Assembly (NCBI GenBank): GCA_040217815.1 | Contig: JBEHWI010000003.1 | Span: forward strand, 1 to 64,000 | Direction: 5' to 3' | Source of the DNA: UBA5314 sp040217815 | GTDB taxonomy: Bacteria; Bacillota; Syntrophomonadia; Syntrophomonadales; Syntrophomonadaceae | DNA length: 64,000 bases | Shown: positions 41,899 to 51,172 of the stretch, piece after piece | How the letters are laid out: every line of letters starts with the position of its first letter | How positions within the stretch are numbered: the first letter of the stretch is position 1 | Position numbers and translations under genes: made by a program | The notes under the pieces: generated by a model | The model's input: only the letters and a program-made list of their open reading frames with translations | The model's database searches: none | What the model was told of the DNA's origin: nothing

Positions 41899-44800
41899 CT
41901 ACCTCCTGCCCATTACGCAGTAGTTACCCATATGTCCAACGAAACCGGTTCCGCTGCTGTTTATTGACAGCCAGGTCCCATTATTGGGTTCATACCAGCA
42001 TAGGTCCATTTTGGTGAAATGCCTCAATTTTGCTTTAGCCGTGTCATAGCGCATTTTTATCCTCATGCTGCCGGACAGCTCATCTAGCTCATTGGCCTCC
42101 TGCCCAACAAAACAATTGGCCTCCAGACAATAAATAGTTGAGAGACTATTTCCCCCTTCCTGGCCAGCGCTTCCAACATAGGGATACACTCTGAACCTTA
42201 TCCCGGCATTGCCTTCATTTCTGCTGTCCACCAGGAAGTCATTTTGAAACACCCCCGGCTCAAATTCCAAATCATATTCCTTGCCGCTAATTTTGATGGT
42301 CTGACCGGAGCTGTATATTACGGAAGCTGGAATAGTGATCTGCACTTCGCGGCAAGAAGCCAGTTCGCCCTTGGTCAGATCGATGTCAACTATGGCTCTA
42401 TCGCTGCCCACATTGACCTGGGCAATGCTGCCCTTGGCTGTAATCTCGGTTTTTTCACCCAGTCCGCCGTCTCGATCGGGTGCTCCTACGGTGCTGCCCG
42501 TATAGATCCAGTTGCTCTCGGCCGAGGGCTTGGATGAGCCAAAATCACCCAGGGCTTTCACTACAAACTTATAAGATGTGTTGGGCTCCAGGTCATCGTA
42601 AACCAGGGAGGTGTACTTGCTGGATCCTATAGTTTTGGTCTGAGAGCCGCTCACTACATAAATTTCATAGCCGGTGGCTCCGGTAACCGCCTCCCACTGC
42701 ACCTTGATAAAGCGGTCGGTATCATAGTGTTCGTCTCTGACCAGCACCGCAGTAACACCTAGCGGCGCATCCAGCTGGGGCAGCCCGAACTTGATGTCGT
42801 TGTTTATGGTCGAGGCTCCCTGGTCCTCGTTGACTATCATTATCCCGGTGGCATCCAGTTTGCCCTGAGGGGTTTTTACGGTTAGGTGGGTCGAATCAAC
42901 CACCGTTACCTCGGTGCCGTCAGTTCCCGACTTCAGCACATAGGGATCCAGCTCATTGCTGGTTCCACCATTGGAGGTTTTGCTGGTGACATAGTAGACC
43001 ACACCGCTGGCAGTGGCATCGGTCGTCTTCTCGATCACCGGTATGAATACCACCCGACATCCTTCCATAAAATTGGTGCCGGTTATGTTTAGCTGCTGGC
43101 CGCCCTTGACCGATATCGACTCGGCCGCGACCTCGTCGCCGTTATCGTTGGTAAGGGTAATTCCCGTGATGGTAGGGCTGCTTACATAGGTAAACTTGCC
43201 CACCGTAGACGATTCGCCATCCGGGTTTTCAACCTTCACTTCCACTTCACCTGGATCTGCAGCCGGACTTACGGCTATTATTTCATCATATTTAACTGAA
43301 ACTACCGTTGCCTCTTGAGCTCCAAAATAGACCTTCAGCTCGCCTGGATAATCAGGGGACATATCCTCACGGAAGTCTTTGCCCTTGATCGAAACCCGGG
43401 TTCCGCCGGCCGCCGGGCCCTTTGCCGGTACAACATTGCTCACTTCCGGAGCCGTTTCTCCTTTGGTGATGAGCATCTTGATAGGCAGGCCGGAACTGGG
43501 CAGGTCGGAGCGGGCCACTCCGCCGTCCTCGTTGGTCACAACGACCGTAACCGCAGTGCCTACTGCCGCTTCTGGTACGGCCGGCATTATAAAGCTTAAA
43601 GTTGTGGGCAGGGTGTAGACGATGTCCTTGGCCTTTATCTGGGCCAGGCTGCCTATCTGGATGGTGGCGTTGGCCGTAAAATCAGTGCCGGTTATAGTGA
43701 TGGTATTGCCGCCCTTGTAATTTACTTCAAGCGCTCTGATATTTTCACCGTCCACCGTCTTGTCAACGGGCTCCGTTCCGTTGCGGGTAATATCGCTTAT
43801 AGTCGGGCTGGTGGCAGGGTTTTTGTATTCGAATTTGCCGCTGACCGTTCCGCCATCCGGATTTACAACCTTGAGCCCCACCTGGCCTACCGTGTAATAA
43901 GTGGGGGTGGTGACGATCAGGTGTCCGGTACTCTCCGTCACCACATTCGGTGCATAACCCCGTTCCACAATCAGGCGGCGGTCTTTGCTATAGACCTTCA
44001 CCAGTTCACATCCGGGATAGAAATTTCCCGAACTGTCGGTCAGTTCGGTCATGTCAAAGAAGCAGGGGCTACCGTCGTAATTATTGAAGGTCTGGCTGTA
44101 GGTAACCCCTCCGTATACCAGCGTAAAATCTATGGTTTTGCTGTTGGCGCTAAACGAAACGGTCATATTGCCGGGCAGTTCAAGGATTGGCATTTCCCCT
44201 CCTACAATAGTCCCGTCCTCACTATTCAAATTATCAATGCTGCCAAAGCGCACCAGGGTCATGTTCTTGTTGCTGGCTCCGGTCGTCCCCAATAAGCTGA
44301 TGGTGCTCGCTACATAGCCGCTGCCCAGGATTTCCACCAGTTCAGCCCCTTGTTTGCGCCCGGTAGCGGGAAGGATGCTGCTTATGGTCGGCTTGGAAGA
44401 GGTAAAACTAAAGGTCTTTTTATTGGATACGCCGTAGTCGTTGTTTACTATGTAGACGTCAACCGTCCCCGATGTGCCGGTTGGAGTCAACACTCCCAGG
44501 TAGCCGTTGCCGTAGTTTTTAACGGTAGCCAGTTGACTGCCGAAGTACACTTTGGGCAAAATCTTCTGGTAATTGGTTATGGCCTGAATATTCGGATCGG
44601 CAGTGTTGTCCCACTGGGACAGATCATCCCATACCGCCGGTGTAACCCCGTTTACATTGGTGAAGGTCTCGCCAGCATCATATTCGAAATCCCCATCTCC
44701 ATCCTCATAAGGCTCATAAAACCGGAAGTCACGACCGGTAATTTCTATGTATTCCCCTCCGGCGGCGCTGCCGGTGGTCTTGGAAATGTTGTCAATAATC

Positions 44801-47800
44801 GGATTGCTCCTGGGAAGCACATAGGTGAAGGCATCCTGCAGGCCTATACTTCCACCGTCACTGGGGTTTAATATGGTAATCGGAACCGCTTTGTGGTCCA
44901 CCCCGTATTCTTTCTTGAGGTCGCCCGGATAGGCTGGCACCTTTACATCCAGGGTGGTCCCGTCCAGCCCCACCTTCACATCAGCCGCCGCCACCTCGAT
45001 GGAATTTATAAAAACGCGGGTTTTTACCGTCCCGTTGTCCTCAAAATTGGCACCGGTAATCTTAATGTAGTATCCTCCGGATACCGAGCCCTGATTGGGA
45101 TCGATTGACGTAACCTTGGGAAGCCGCTGTGGATTCCGGTAAAAAGTGAAGGCATTCTTCAGGGTGGCGCTGTTGGTATCGGGATTTACAACTGTTACAT
45201 CGAAAAGCCCGGGGGTCAGCAGGTCGGGAATCACCGCATAGATGCGCTTGCCGTGATCGGTTACTTTCACCCGGTTGCCGGTAATTTCCAGGCTGGTTGT
45301 ATCAAATACGTAGGGAGTGACCAGGGATAAATTAATAGTTGATGTACCGGTAAGGGCAACGGTGCTACTGGTTACCGCAACATCCCAGTTCCCGCCGCTC
45401 TGATCTTTGGCCTTTAAAGCTCCACTCGATGCATATATTTCGTATTCATTGGTTCCGTCAGTTAGTATGATCTCACCCAAATCGTTATAATTTAGCACGT
45501 AAAATTTGTCAGCGGCAGTTTTTAACAGCACACCGTAATAGTAACTGGCCATGGAGGCGGTGCTGCCTGACGCTGACAAGATTTCCTTACCGGCCGGGGA
45601 TGTGTAAGCTTTAAGATCAATATCATTGGTTCCGGATTTATAATAATAGTCATTTATATCCCGGTCGCCGAACAGCACCCGGGAGCCGATTAAACGGTAG
45701 ATCCCCAGGTCCCAGGGAACTGCTGTGGGATCGGGGGTCATAAAAACGGTTCCGTTTAAGGTTACCAGGGTGTTAATGGTACCTGCCGGAGGGGAAATGC
45801 TGGTAAGGGTCGGTTTGGTCTGGCTCTGAACATAGATTATCTGCGCCGAATCCGACCCGCCCTCCCCATTCATGACCAGGATGCGGGTCTTTCCTTCCTT
45901 CCAGGCGGGTGCGTCAAAGGTGATGATCTTGCCGGAGGCGTCGCGTTTACAGGTTAAAAGAGTATCTTCAAGGTATAATTTTACATCTGATTGAAAATTG
46001 TATCCGTCAATTCTGACGTTTTTGGCCCCGTCGGTTGATATAATATTGGGGGTTACGCTGTTTATAACCGGGGTCTTCTCCGCGGCCAGGACAACAAATT
46101 GAAGAAGATCCGATTTTTTAACCCGGTAGCCGTATTCGCTGGAATTCTTCTTGGGGTTGGCCATCACCAGTTCGGTGGTGGCGGTGTCTTTGTCAACCAG
46201 CATTCCGGCCGGGATTTTAATCAAGATACGGTTGCCGGTATCGTTGCCCGCTGCTCCGGTTACAACCGTGGTTCCATTGTAGACTTCATAGTAGGCTCCG
46301 CTTATCTGGTGCTCAGTTTGATTGGCCTGATCCCATCCCAAAACCACGGTGGGATCTTTGCCCTCCCGCCTGAAGCACAGGCCCGGCCCGGCCCCCGCAC
46401 CCGTATCGAAGCCCCCCAGAATCACCTCTGGATAGTGGACTACCTCTTCCCCGGTGGCCGAATCAATATATTTGCTCACTATAAAATCGCTGCCGCTTAT
46501 GCCTATGTACATGTCTTCTTTGACGGCATACCCGCCCGCGGCGCTTTCCACCTGGATCTTGTTGGGCGTGACTTTGGTGGCCACCGGTTCATCATAACTC
46601 TTGATAAAGGTGAAGGCGTCTTTCTTTATAGGCTGCTCGGTAAAGACGTATTTTTCCCCGGTGGGAACGTTGGTTACTTCATCAACCACCGTAAGGGTGG
46701 TTTTTATATCCAGAGAAACGTCAAAAACCGGGTCGCTGGCAATATCACTGTCCTGCACCAGGCCGGTATTGAGGCTGAGGGTATCGTAGTTGCTGGCCAC
46801 CAGCTTCTGTTTTGATTCATCCTGGAAGACGGCCAGGGCTCCCACCGTCACCTTGATGGTTCTGGTGACATCAACCTTTTTATTTACTTCTCCCGGTTTA
46901 TAGTGGCCATAACCATGCTCGATCTCCAGAGTGGTGTTGGCATCCGCTAAATCCAGAGTATAAGCGGCATCCACCATGTTCAGGCCGTTGATATTTAACT
47001 CCTCCATATTGTAAGCCACTACTTCGATGGGAGTGGGGTTCATAGTAGGCCCTGAAGCCGGGCTGATGGCGACCACTTCCGCGGCATTGGTGGATGAAAC
47101 GATGATAAAATCACCCACCGGCATCTGTTTGGTGATTTGCGAGCGCAGGTCGACCCCCGCCTGAGGATCCACCATTTTATTGGTTAAAACCACGTGATAA
47201 GTCCCCGGGGTAAGCTCAGGAACTACTACCGTAAGCTGGCCTTTTTGAGAAGGCTGCTGTGGTGTCCAGTGGGGGTCGGTCCCCATGTTGGCTTTATAAT
47301 AGGGGTCGGTTTCATTGCGCAGGAAGAATACCGAGTAATCACCTAGATCCTGGGCTTGAAAATATACGGTAGTCTTTTTCGGCTGCCCTATATTAGGATA
47401 CATCTCCAAGCCGGCAATATCCAATTTCTCGACAACTCGGAATTGGTTCTGGTAGAGCTTGCGGAAGGTCAACTTGTTGGTGACTCCTGCCGGGGTTCTT
47501 TCCCTGGTGAAGATAACGTCATGCAAGCCCACGTCCCCGGTAATGCCTGCTATAGTTATTTTCGCTCCGTCATGCAGATTATCAGGATCTCTGTTTACGG
47601 TGCCATTAAGTGATCCATTACCGAAAGTAAGGGTATCTTTGTCCAGGTTGCTTCCATTAATAGTAATTGTGTCGGTAACCGTAAAAGCCACTGCAGGTGC
47701 GACGCTGGTTATAGCCGCCATGTTGGAGTCATCCACCGCTATGGTATTGCCTCCGATTACCAGACCGTCAGACCAGAGGATTGAGCGCATATCGTCACCT

Positions 47801-48099
47801 GGAAGCGAAAATTTTATATAGTTATCCAGGTTGACCAGCCGGGTTCCTATTTCAACGCCCAGCACTTTGCTGCCTCCGCCCCCGGTGGTGCGTACTCTTA
47901 TTACCGCATCCTTAAGGTTTTGACCATCGATTTCAATGACCCCGCTGGCGGTTTCCAAAATCTCATTGTCGGTTCGTTCTATATAAATATTGTCAATTAC
48001 CGGGTCAGCAGCAAGTGCCGAATGCGGCCAGAGCGGGTTTATGGTCAATAAGAAAGTCAAAATCATCAAGTATGTTATAAAGCGGGGGGGCTTTTTCAT
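41899..48099 (-). CDS. Giant secreted TIG/fibronectin-III surface protein
   Basis: 2066-residue exported protein. A signal peptide (about residues 1-31) is followed by a run of at least eight IPT/TIG-like immunoglobulin folds. Examples are VTSIDPNQGSVSGGYYIKIT, NVVPAKGPAAGGTRVSIKG and ITLTNDNGDEVAAESISVKG. One EF-hand-like calcium loop, DGDGDFEYDAGE, lies at residues 1133-1144. A fibronectin type III domain (about 1776-1870, PLGVTAVL to SNWIYTG) is followed by a C-terminal domain ending WLSINSSGTGFVGHMGNYCV. No SLH, LPXTG or C-terminal membrane helix was seen, so anchoring is unclear. ATG 48099 follows GGAGG by 7 nt. It is the first gene of the cluster and the likely main structural or adhesive component. 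Confidence 0.88.
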   Translation of the reverse strand: MKKPPRFITYLMILTFLLTINPLWPHSALAADPVIDNIYIERTDNEILETASGVIEIDGQNLKDAVIRVRTTGGGGSKVLGVEIGTRLVNLDNYIKFSLPGDDMRSILWSDGLVIGGNTIAVDDSNMAAITSVAPAVAFTVTDTITINGSNLDKDTLTFGNGSLNGTVNRDPDNLHDGAKITIAGITGDVGLHDVIFTRERTPAGVTNKLTFRKLYQNQFRVVEKLDIAGLEMYPNIGQPKKTTVYFQAQDLGDYSVFFLRNETDPYYKANMGTDPHWTPQQPSQKGQLTVVVPELTPGTYHVVLTNKMVDPQAGVDLRSQITKQMPVGDFIIVSSTNAAEVVAISPASGPTMNPTPIEVVAYNMEELNINGLNMVDAAYTLDLADANTTLEIEHGYGHYKPGEVNKKVDVTRTIKVTVGALAVFQDESKQKLVASNYDTLSLNTGLVQDSDIASDPVFDVSLDIKTTLTVVDEVTNVPTGEKYVFTEQPIKKDAFTFIKSYDEPVATKVTPNKIQVESAAGGYAVKEDMYIGISGSDFIVSKYIDSATGEEVVHYPEVILGGFDTGAGAGPGLCFRREGKDPTVVLGWDQANQTEHQISGAYYEVYNGTTVVTGAAGNDTGNRILIKIPAGMLVDKDTATTELVMANPKKNSSEYGYRVKKSDLLQFVVLAAEKTPVINSVTPNIISTDGAKNVRIDGYNFQSDVKLYLEDTLLTCKRDASGKIITFDAPAWKEGKTRILVMNGEGGSDSAQIIYVQSQTKPTLTSISPPAGTINTLVTLNGTVFMTPDPTAVPWDLGIYRLIGSRVLFGDRDINDYYYKSGTNDIDLKAYTSPAGKEILSASGSTASMASYYYGVLLKTAADKFYVLNYNDLGEIILTDGTNEYEIYASSGALKAKDQSGGNWDVAVTSSTVALTGTSTINLSLVTPYVFDTTSLEITGNRVKVTDHGKRIYAVIPDLLTPGLFDVTVVNPDTNSATLKNAFTFYRNPQRLPKVTSIDPNQGSVSGGYYIKITGANFEDNGTVKTRVFINSIEVAAADVKVGLDGTTLDVKVPAYPGDLKKEYGVDHKAVPITILNPSDGGSIGLQDAFTYVLPRSNPIIDNISKTTGSAAGGEYIEITGRDFRFYEPYEDGDGDFEYDAGETFTNVNGVTPAVWDDLSQWDNTADPNIQAITNYQKILPKVYFGSQLATVKNYGNGYLGVLTPTGTSGTVDVYIVNNDYGVSNKKTFSFTSSKPTISSILPATGRKQGAELVEILGSGYVASTISLLGTTGASNKNMTLVRFGSIDNLNSEDGTIVGGEMPILELPGNMTVSFSANSKTIDFTLVYGGVTYSQTFNNYDGSPCFFDMTELTDSSGNFYPGCELVKVYSKDRRLIVERGYAPNVVTESTGHLIVTTPTYYTVGQVGLKVVNPDGGTVSGKFEYKNPATSPTISDITRNGTEPVDKTVDGENIRALEVNYKGGNTITITGTDFTANATIQIGSLAQIKAKDIVYTLPTTLSFIMPAVPEAAVGTAVTVVVTNEDGGVARSDLPSSGLPIKMLITKGETAPEVSNVVPAKGPAAGGTRVSIKGKDFREDMSPDYPGELKVYFGAQEATVVSVKYDEIIAVSPAADPGEVEVKVENPDGESSTVGKFTYVSSPTITGITLTNDNGDEVAAESISVKGGQQLNITGTNFMEGCRVVFIPVIEKTTDATASGVVYYVTSKTSNGGTSNELDPYVLKSGTDGTEVTVVDSTHLTVKTPQGKLDATGIMIVNEDQGASTINNDIKFGLPQLDAPLGVTAVLVRDEHYDTDRFIKVQWEAVTGATGYEIYVVSGSQTKTIGSSKYTSLVYDDLEPNTSYKFVVKALGDFGSSKPSAESNWIYTGSTVGAPDRDGGLGEKTEITAKGSIAQVNVGSDRAIVDIDLTKGELASCREVQITIPASVIYSSGQTIKISGKEYDLEFEPGVFQNDFLVDSRNEGNAGIRFRVYPYVGSAGQEGGNSLSTIYCLEANCFVGQEANELDELSGSMRIKMRYDTAKAKLRHFTKMDLCWYEPNNGTWLSINSSGTGFVGHMGNYCVMGRR

Positions 48100-48209
48100 G
48101 ATGTTTCCTCCATCAGCCGGTAGAATTTTACCTTTTCCCGGTTAATATCGGAAACTTAAGCCTATCTCTTTACCGTGTAAATCATTTTAATAATACTTAT
48201 AATCCGGTT

Positions 48210-49388
48210 TTAATAGATCCTTTGTTTTTCCTCGCTTAACAAGGCGGGCATAGTTTCCTCCAAAGCCACTACCACCATAGGGTCAAAAAGGGTTCCAGTG
48301 GCCTTTTTTATCACCGCCAGGGCTTGTTCACTGCTCATCCTGGCTTCTTCTTTATTTAAACAGGTCAGGGCGTCAAAGACGTCGGCGACCGCTATTATCC
48401 CGGCGCCAAGAGGAATATCGGCCATGCGCAGCCCTTCCGGGAAACCGCTGCCATTGTAGCGCTCGTGATGATAGAGAATGGCTTCTCGCATGCTTGTAAA
48501 CGACTCTTCAGCGGGCAGAAGTCCCGCCCCCTTTTCCGGGTGCCGGTCTTCTGCCGGGGTGGTTTCCGCTTCAGGTATTTCATCAGGCACTATTTTTCCC
48601 ACGTCGTGCAACAGTGCAGCCGTGGTAAGCTCCCTGATTTCGGTAGAGTTAAAGCCCAAAACCTTCCCCAACAGTCCGGCCAGGCGGCTTACCCGCCGGG
48701 CATGACCCTGGAACCCGGGCGATCCGGCTTCAATCCCTCCGACCACAGCGGCAATAATCTGCCGGTAAAAACTCAGATTTTTTTCCTCTCTTCTCAAGCG
48801 GAGCAAGGCCGTCCGGCCTGCTGTCATTAAAGGCTGCAGAAGGCTAGCGTCGGCTGCCTTAAAAGCTGGTTCGCCCTGACGGTTTACTAAATATAGAATT
48901 CCTAATATTTTGTTATTCTCTCCGGTCAGCGGCATGGCCAGAAAGGTTTTAACCGAAATTGGTGGACAAGCCTGGCCGGATGCATTTGGCCAAAGCCAGT
49001 TCTTCCCACTCTCAGCCACTTCCTCACTGATTGCCCTCCATGCCCCTTCTTCTTCTTTTTCACTTAAATAAAGTGAGGTACCCTGCTCGATATTAAAGTA
49101 GAAACTGGATTGACTTTCAACTATGGCTTTGGACCAGTGCAGCATCTGAGTCAGCACCTGTTCTTCGCTTTTTTGCTCATGGATCCGCTGAATAGCGGTG
49201 GCAACCAGCTCCTGGTCGCCCAGGCGTCGGCCCCGCAGCATGCTCAAGGCGATAAAAAAGGCGGCGGTCAGGGTTATCCCCAGCATTATAAATCCCGCCA
49301 CCTGAGGGGGTATCCATTCGAAGATAACCAGGGTTGCCAGCAAGGCGCTTATTATAATGCCCAGGAGAATCACGTGTTTGGCTTGCAT
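48210..49388 (-). CDS. Membrane HD-GYP domain protein with GAF-like sensor
   Basis: Predicted cyclic-di-GMP phosphodiesterase or related signalling protein, 392 residues. It has two N-terminal membrane helices (about 4-48), a GAF-like domain (about 85-195, FLAMPLTGENNKILGILYL) and an HD-GYP domain (about 205-385). The HD pair is in AALLHDVGKIVPDEI, followed by YHHERYNGSGFPEGL. The signature reads NGSGFP rather than DGxGYP (two conservative changes), and ADVFDALT is present. The start is ATG 49388; ATG 49403 overlaps the GGGGAGG ribosome site. The neighbouring surface genes suggest, but do not prove, a link to adhesion control. Confidence 0.88.
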   Translation of the reverse strand: MQAKHVILLGIIISALLATLVIFEWIPPQVAGFIMLGITLTAAFFIALSMLRGRRLGDQELVATAIQRIHEQKSEEQVLTQMLHWSKAIVESQSSFYFNIEQGTSLYLSEKEEEGAWRAISEEVAESGKNWLWPNASGQACPPISVKTFLAMPLTGENNKILGILYLVNRQGEPAFKAADASLLQPLMTAGRTALLRLRREEKNLSFYRQIIAAVVGGIEAGSPGFQGHARRVSRLAGLLGKVLGFNSTEIRELTTAALLHDVGKIVPDEIPEAETTPAEDRHPEKGAGLLPAEESFTSMREAILYHHERYNGSGFPEGLRMADIPLGAGIIAVADVFDALTCLNKEEARMSSEQALAVIKKATGTLFDPMVVVALEETMPALLSEEKQRIY

Positions 49389-49501
49389 AAGTTTCCTCCC
49401 CATCTCCGGCTGATTTATCCAATTGCTTCATTTTATATTACCACTGATTAGGAATTTTTACTTTAAGCCGCAGTCTTGATACATAAAAAGACCCCCTCTT
49501 C

Positions 49502-49510
49502 TGCTATAAT
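49502..49510 (+). promoter_or_regulatory. Extended -10 promoter upstream of the cyclophilin gene
   Basis: TGCTATAAT on the plus strand is a full extended -10 (TGnTATAAT). A TTGATA at 49476-49481 is too far away (23 bp) to act as a normal -35. Transcription would start at the edge of, or inside, the repeat element at 49517-49605 and run into ppiB. Confidence 0.55.
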
Positions 49511-49516
49511 ATCCCT

Positions 49517-49605
49517 AGTACTCTGTTAATCCTAATTCTGGGTGTTACTCGCCAAAGGAAATTTCGGCGATAATAACATATTCAAATTAGAGTTGAACAG
49601 TGTGC
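49517..49605. mobile_element. Short MITE-like element, 89 bp, upstream of ppiB
   Basis: The left end AGTACTCTGTTAATCCTAAT and the right end TTAGAGTTGAACAGTGTG are imperfect inverted copies of the family termini. The middle keeps only ACTCGCCAAAGGAAAT and GGCGAT from the longer copies, so it is an internally deleted member. It lies between the ppiB promoter and its ribosome site and would be part of the leader RNA. Confidence 0.65.
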
Positions 49606-49631
49606 CAAACCAGGAAGGAGGCACTTAACGA

Positions 49632-50153
49632 GTGAGCGATTATCCTCAAGTTACAGTGGAGATGAAAGACGGCGGCCGTATGGTCATTGAACTATATCCC
49701 GAAACTGCGCCGCAGGCCGTTGCCAATTTTGTGGAGCTGGTGCAAAAGGGATATTATGATGGGTTGATATTTCACCGGGTTATTCCCGGATTCATGATCC
49801 AGGGAGGCTGTCCCCAGGGAAGCGGTATGGGCGGTCCGGGATACACTATAAAAGGAGAGTTTGCCAGCAATGGCTTTAAAAATGAATTGCTTCATGATCG
49901 CGGCGTATTATCTATGGCCCGCAGTTCACATCCCGACTCGGCCGGGTCCCAATTTTTTATTATGGTAGCCCGGGCTCCCCACCTTGACGGGGAATATGCC
50001 GCTTTCGGCAAGGTTACGGAAGGGATGGAGGTGGCCGATGCCATCGTTGCCATGCCCCGCGATTTTCGCGATCGGCCCTTCGAAGAACAGGTCATGGCTA
50101 AAGTAACGGTTGATACCCGGGGCAGCCAGCTGGCTGATTTGAAAAAGCTATAA
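49632..50153 (+). CDS. ppiB: Cyclophilin-type peptidyl-prolyl cis-trans isomerase
   Basis: 173-residue cytoplasmic prolyl isomerase without signal peptide. Active-site blocks are visible: FHRVIPGFMIQGG (catalytic Arg), GVLSMARSSHPDSAGSQFFI, and LDGEYAAFGKVTEGMEV. The start is GTG 49632, 10 nt after AAGGAGG. It is the first plus-strand gene after a long minus-strand block. The region downstream forms a long hairpin ending in T residues. Confidence 0.95.
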   Translation: MSDYPQVTVEMKDGGRMVIELYPETAPQAVANFVELVQKGYYDGLIFHRVIPGFMIQGGCPQGSGMGGPGYTIKGEFASNGFKNELLHDRGVLSMARSSHPDSAGSQFFIMVARAPHLDGEYAAFGKVTEGMEVADAIVAMPRDFRDRPFEEQVMAKVTVDTRGSQLADLKKL

Positions 50154-50162
50154 ACCTGTAAC

Positions 50163-50240
50163 AAAAGGCTGTGTGCCAATATCAAACAGGGGGTGTTTTA
50201 GTGAAAATACCTGGTCTTGATATGGCAGATAGCCTTTTTT
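50163..50240 (+). terminator. Long imperfect hairpin with T tract after ppiB
   Basis: AAGGCTgtgTGCCAatATCAA pairs with TTGATaTGGCAgatAGCCTT, with a further inner stem (GTGTTTT/AAAATAC), and is followed by six T. The stem is interrupted by symmetric internal loops, so it could be an unusual terminator or a small structured RNA at the 3' end of ppiB. Confidence 0.55.
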
Positions 50241-50276
50241 ATTCCTCTTTAGGGGAGATGGCCCTGGCAAGGCCTG

Positions 50277-50318
50277 GTACACTGTTAACCCTGATTCCGT
50301 ATATCAATTAGGCGAAGA
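50277..50318. repeat. Solo end of the inverted-repeat element family
   Basis: GTACACTGTTAACCCTGATT followed by ATATCAATTAGGCGAAGATT matches the left end of the 59032-59193 element, including the internal CGAGGAAGATTT part. The opposite end is missing. It fills the convergent junction between ppiB and walJ. Confidence 0.65.
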
Positions 50319-50319
50319 T

Positions 50320-51093
50320 TTACAGTAACGCCACACTGCTGCTGGAGTCGGGATGAGTGGGATACAGCTTTATTTCCCTGTCAACACCTTTATTGGCCAG
50401 GATTTCACCTACCGTTTCCCGGGCCAGTAGGGGTGTATTATTTTGCCGGCTGAGGTGGGCCAGCAGTACCTGCATAAACGCGGGGCGGGGGATGCGGGTT
50501 AAAAGAAGGGCGGCCTGCTGGTTGGATAGATGCCCATAGGCGCCTTTGATTCTCTTCTTCAGGAAGGCCGGATAGGGTCCGTTTTCCAGCATTTCCGGAT
50601 CATGATTGCTCTCCAGGACCAGGGCATCGGTCATAGCCAGAGCCCCTTCGACCTTCTCGGTAATAGTGCCCAGGTCGGTGGCCAGAACGACTTTTTTGTT
50701 TCGATGGTAGAGGCAAAATCCCACCGGATCAACCGCATCATGGGGCAGGGGAAAGGCCTCAATATGTACTCCTCCAATGCTTACCTGCTGGTCAATCTCT
50801 TTAATGCAAACGGGAGGTATTTTGTCCCGGCAGGCCAGAACCTTCCAGGTCTTGGGCCGGGTATATACCGGAATACAGTGCCGGCGTGCCAGGACTTCCA
50901 GTCCGGCGACGTGATCCTGGTGTTCATGGGTAACGAGAATGGCGTTTAAATCCCCGGCCCGGTAGCCTAAAACGGCCATTCCCTTTTCAATACGGCGGGC
51001 GCTGACTCCAGCGTCAACCAAGATTAGATTATCCCCCAGGCAAAATAAAACGGCATTGCCGGTACTGCCGCTGGCCAGGACGTGAATGTGCAT
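50320..51093 (-). CDS. walJ: WalJ/YycJ-type metallo-beta-lactamase fold exonuclease
   Basis: 257-residue predicted metal-dependent nuclease of the YycJ/WalJ group. It begins MHIHVLASGSTGNAVLF, has the zinc motif LVTHEHQDHVAGL (HxHxDH), LATDLGTI and ALVLESNHDPEML with the conserved YGHLSNQQAA segment, all diagnostic for this family. In other Firmicutes it is linked to the WalKR wall-stress system or DNA repair; here no walKR is adjacent. The start is ATG 51093, 5 nt after AAGGAG; the frame from 51231 adds 46 unsupported residues. Confidence 0.9.
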   Translation of the reverse strand: MHIHVLASGSTGNAVLFCLGDNLILVDAGVSARRIEKGMAVLGYRAGDLNAILVTHEHQDHVAGLEVLARRHCIPVYTRPKTWKVLACRDKIPPVCIKEIDQQVSIGGVHIEAFPLPHDAVDPVGFCLYHRNKKVVLATDLGTITEKVEGALAMTDALVLESNHDPEMLENGPYPAFLKKRIKGAYGHLSNQQAALLLTRIPRPAFMQVLLAHLSRQNNTPLLARETVGEILANKGVDREIKLYPTHPDSSSSVALL

Positions 51094-51172
51094 GGCAACT
51101 CCTTTTGATCCGCAATATTCCCTATCATTATAACCTATCCGGGCTTGAAGCCGATTACGGTTTCTGTAGTTT

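Noticed and set aside
50201..50311. 36-codon GTG-started frame with GGGGG upstream, after ppiB
   Set aside because: It begins inside the hairpin and ends inside the repeat end; no similarity to a known small protein was recognised.
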